DNA of 64,000 bases, from the NCBI GenBank assembly GCA_963555705.1, contig OY743174.1:25671608-25735607 (forward strand), read 5' to 3'. The notes below the pieces were generated by a model, which saw nothing but the letters and a program-made list of their open reading frames with translations, did not search any database and had not been told where the DNA came from. Positions 60,990 through 64,000 of this stretch are shown here, piece after piece. The DNA is from Ligustrum vulgare. Its lineage: Eukaryota; Streptophyta; Magnoliopsida; Lamiales; Oleaceae. The translations under genes were made by a program, and so were the position numbers. Within the stretch, counting starts at the first letter, position 1; each line of letters starts with the position of its first letter.

Positions 60990-61670
60990 TCATGCACTCC
61001 CCCCAACATTACCCAAATGTGGTTCTACAACTTCAAAGTTTAGAATTTGCACTTCTACCCCCACTTCCAACTCACGTCTCTTATCAACAACAATTGTATT
61101 CACAATGATTCCCTCGCTACCCAACTCATTTTCCTCGCCAAATTTTAGTTTTTGATCATCTGTTTTTAATTTCAACTCCACCTCCTTCTTCTCAATAACC
61201 TTATCCCCACGATGCTTCCTATTACACCACATTTCATTCTCTTTCCTTACCCTTCGTAAATCTTCTAGTGCGTCCTCTAATGTCAACCCATATAGTGCGC
61301 ATGTTTTCCCTTTCTTAAGGAATTTGTATATGTGCATACTCTTATCATAAACAGCCTCCCTCCTACGTCTCCATGGTTTTCCCAATAAAATATGATAAGA
61401 TTTTAATGGCACTACATCACACCATACATCCTCACTATACCTTCCATGGGCGATAGGTACTAGAACTTGTTTGGTTACTTTGAACTTCCCAAACTCCCTC
61501 ATTCACGTCATCCTATAAGGTTTATAGTGTGGTACTGGGGGCAATCCTAATTTTTCAACCACGGTGCTACTAATAAAATTAGTAAAGCACTCTCCATCAA
61601 TTTCCACACTATACCCCTTATGATCCAAATAACATCTAGTTTTGAGCAAGGAGCCCGGATCATAATCCAT
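60990..61670 (-). pseudogene. Protease-containing gag-pol remnant with stop
   Basis: Minus-strand frame starting near 61670. The protease-like core reads VEIDGECFTNFISSTVVEKLGLPP, with IDGE in place of the usual D-S/T-G-A/S. A stop (61502-61504, just before an ATG) then interrupts it, and it continues for 170 codons (KFKVTKQVLVPI, DVWCDVVPL, YHILLGKPW, then a Lys/Glu-rich tail). Order and motifs parallel the protein at 3242-4273 (DVVPMQISHILFGKPW). Neither gag core nor zinc knuckle is visible upstream, so it is more reduced than its relative. Confidence 0.7.
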
Positions 61671-61958
61671 CCCTTACGTGGTGTCTCAAAAAAAGCAAGA
61701 AAACTTAAAATAATAGGGTTTAGACATCAAATAGCAAGGATGAATTTTGGAACTGTATAAGAAATTTTGACTTTTTTTTAATATAATGGATCAAAACTGG
61801 AAAAATTATGACTGACACGAAAAATAAGAAAACTTGAAAACAAGACTCAACAACAAGATATTGATGATTTTGTGTAGACTATATGATAAAAACACAAAAT
61901 CAAACTGGATAGAATAGAAAAACAAAACCTAAATCCAGAGTCCAACTCTGATACCAAA

Positions 61959-62687
61959 TGATACGAATCGAGATGTGAGAAATTAAACGCTGGAAAGTCC
62001 CGAACCCAGGTTGTGGATGGACGGTGAATCTTGACCTGACAATCACGACGTGAAGATCAACGATGCAGATTGAAGAACCAAGACTTTCGAAACACCACAA
62101 GGATCTGTCCAACTTCCTTGATAAGTTTCTGATTTTGAACGCCACAAATATTCTCGCGAATATTTGACAAGTTCGAGATGAACGCCACAAAGAATCATTA
62201 TTTGGTAAGTTCAAAGAAATATATGAAATCCACCTATAATTTTATTGAATCCTCAATAAATTATTTATCAAAATCCAAACTGTTTTACAATGAATGGAAA
62301 TAACATATAAATAATGAAAAATAACCTATCAACTAACCTTACCTGCTAATGGGCTCAAAACAGAGTTAAGAAATAATTAAAACGGAAAATAACCTAAAAA
62401 ACTCGAAAACCCTAAATCTAGACTCGCGCGAGCAGAACTGATGTTACGGCCGTAAGAGATTTCTGTTACGACCGTAATTTTAAATAGAAGCTGATTTACG
62501 GCCGTGAGCATTGTGGTTACGGCCGTAATGGCCCCGCTGTCTCATTTTTTTATCCTTTGAAGTGACTTGATCCGTTTTGAATCTCAAGTCGGGCCAAACA
62601 CGAAATTTGCTCGTTTTTCCATGTAGAATGTTGTTACATTGCCCGTGTCTTGATTTCTCTTTTGAGCTCCTATCCCGGATCACATCA
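61959..62687 (-). repeat. LTR of second gag-protease element, right (5' LTR)
   Basis: 729 bp partner of 59823-60544. Palindromes at about 62443-62530. Primer-binding site directly left, TSD TCTAG directly right. Confidence 0.9.
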
Positions 62688-62692
62688 TCTAG

Positions 62693-62898
62693 TGAGTTTA
62701 TAACGATCAATATGTGAATTATATATTTAGACCACATAGTAAACTTCGGAAACTAATATAAAAGTTTTAAGATACATATTCTAGTTAATGCGATAGTTAA
62801 ATGAATTCTTAGATATTTAATACATTAACTAAGGTGTATCTGAATTCATACATAGATATGCAATCGACTTAGTTAAGTAAACTCAATTTGGACTCAAG
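62693..62898. other. Short AT-rich flank, no gene
   Basis: Unique-looking sequence between the TSD of the preceding element and the LTR start at 62899. Nothing recognised. Confidence 0.5.
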
Positions 62899-64000
62899 TG
62901 TGACGCCCCGAGTTCTAAATACCTGGTACGCCACGTCATCGTCTCATCTAACTTTTAAAATAACGATTTAAGCGGAAGAATAATAAAAAATTTCATACTT
63001 GGCAACATTTAAATAAAAACCAAATGGTAAATAAAATTTAATAACTTGGAATTTCTTGTAATAACAATTCAAAAGAAATCTTTTAACAAAGATAAAAAAA
63101 AAAATTGCTAGCATTCTAAAATTAAACCTTGTAAAAAATAAAACTTCTATTATTTAATTATTATTGCCACCACATCAATCACGCGCTTCCATCTCCGAAA
63201 TCTACAAATATTGTTAAAAAGGAATGAACATTTCATAGAAATATTCAATAGACTAATCGCCAATAATTAATTTACAGAATAATTGATCACTTAATTATGC
63301 AATTTATATAGTGACATCATCATAGGTTCTTTTATTTTTTAAAAATCATAGGCTCTTTAAAAATATAGGGTGTGGGTAGTCTCGTCTCATGCATTAAAGT
63401 ACGTAAGTTATGCATAACAACATTTCATAAGAGATAATCTCGTCTCGTCTCATGCATTTAAGCATATAAGTTATGACAAACATAACAACATGATAATCTT
63501 GTCTCATACAATAAATGCATATAAATCACGTTAAGTCACATAATACATGCAATTATAATTTAAACTAATTATTGGAGGCGAGTTTACCTTAATTCACAAG
63601 CTTGAAAGTTGAACAGAAAATTTAATCTAAATTAGTATTTTTGAATTTAAAGTTTTAAAATGAATTTAAAAGCTTGGGTATTAAATTGAAAATCTAAAAT
63701 AATTGATTTGGAAAGTTTTAGGACTGAAATCACTAGTTTAAAACAAAGGGCTGAACTTTAACACTTTTAAAACATTGCAGGGGCTAAAAAATGTTTTTAA
63801 AACTTGGAAACTAAAGGGGTAGTTTTACATAAAATCAAAAATTTTTTTTTTTTTTTGTGAAATGTGAAAAAAAGCACAACCTATTCTCTCTCATTCGGCC
63901 AGAGAAGAAGAGCGGGGGAAGTAGGCGACTAATGACGGTGTCGCCCCTGATTTCGGGCCGTTTTCGGCCGTGAAGCCGGTGGTTGCACCGCCGGTACAAG
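62899..64000 (-). repeat. Left end of a further Tekay-like LTR, running off the window
   Basis: Starts TGTGACGCCCCGAGTTC, the typical outer end of this LTR group, without a primer-binding site to its left, so this is the outside edge of an insertion or solo LTR. It shares the group's layout: AT-rich start, short TCTCGTCTCATGCATT repeats (63379-63460), then a GC-rich segment at the window end (63897-64000) comparable to the one in the array LTRs. Confidence 0.55.

Larger units (their letters stand above)
59823..62687 (-). mobile_element. Second small gag-protease LTR element
   Basis: 2865 bp, minus strand. LTRs 59823-60544 and 61959-62687 start TGATACGAATC and end GGATCACATCA, with TSD TCTAG at 59818-59822 and 62688-62692. 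Primer-binding site TGGTATCAGAGT (minus, 61945-61956); polypurine tract AAGAGAGGGTGA (minus) next to the left LTR. The interior is only 1.4 kb and holds protease remnants without RT, RNase H or integrase. LTRs share the GAACGCCACAAATATTCTCG block and TTACGGCCGTAA palindromes with 1919-5443, so the two are related families. Confidence 0.9.

Noticed and set aside
60835..61155. 106-codon plus-strand ORF rich in Pro/Ser/Thr
   Set aside because: Antisense shadow of the Lys/Glu-rich protease tail on the minus strand.

Overview
This is plant nuclear DNA, almost certainly from a flowering plant with a large, repeat-rich genome. The clues are Ty3/gypsy elements of the Tekay/Del (chromodomain) and Athila types, a Ty1/copia remnant, a Helitron-like end and a tRNA-derived SINE, all in AT-rich background. 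I see no convincing host gene and no rRNA, tRNA, CRISPR or prokaryotic signal. The species cannot be named from the sequence. The window is essentially a stack of nested transposons. Five insertions have both LTRs; for four of them the 5-bp target-site duplications (TSDs) can be read on both sides, and the fifth case (the array) has lost one side.

Left part (1-11976). A decayed Ty1/copia-type element lies on the minus strand at 509-10078 (TSD ATGTA). Inside it sit a small gag-protease element (1919-5443, TSD TCTTC) and a Helitron-like insertion (about 6187-7420). The copia interior is non-coding apart from a scrap of RNase H, and part of it is packed with short AATATTC...GAATATT palindromes. 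To its right is AT-rich DNA with degenerate tandem repeats.

Middle (11977-57000). An old Tekay-like LTR ('LTR X') starts at 11977 and was hit twice. An Athila element of 33,004 bp (13867-46870, TSD CATTA) carries a Tekay-family element (48145-56666, TSD CTATA) to its right in the same LTR. The Athila element is mostly foreign DNA: after gag, protease, RT, RNase H (broken by a foldback SINE) and integrase, its 3' part is replaced by a 24.2-kb array. The array is 3.5 nearly identical tandem copies of a 6835-bp unit. Each unit is one 2722-bp LTR plus one 4113-bp decayed pol interior of another minus-strand Tekay-like element, so it reads interior(part)-LTR-interior-LTR-interior-LTR-interior-LTR. 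The last LTR of the array ends exactly on the first base of the Athila 3' LTR. This array is the most unusual thing in the window.

The Tekay element at 48145-56666 is young and nearly intact: gag, protease, RT, RNase H, integrase and chromodomain are all present, spoiled by one frame change between gag and pol and one stop codon in integrase.

Right part (56667-64000). Remains of LTR X, about 2.5 kb of AT-rich DNA with a possible MITE and one unrecognised ORF, a second small gag-protease element (59823-62687, TSD TCTAG) related to the one at 1919-5443, and the left end of a further LTR at 62899 that runs off the window.

Order of events inferred from nesting: LTR X first; then Athila into it; then a Tekay-like element into or beside the Athila 3' LTR; then tandem amplification of that element. 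The Tekay insertion at 48145 is recent, judged by its nearly identical LTRs.
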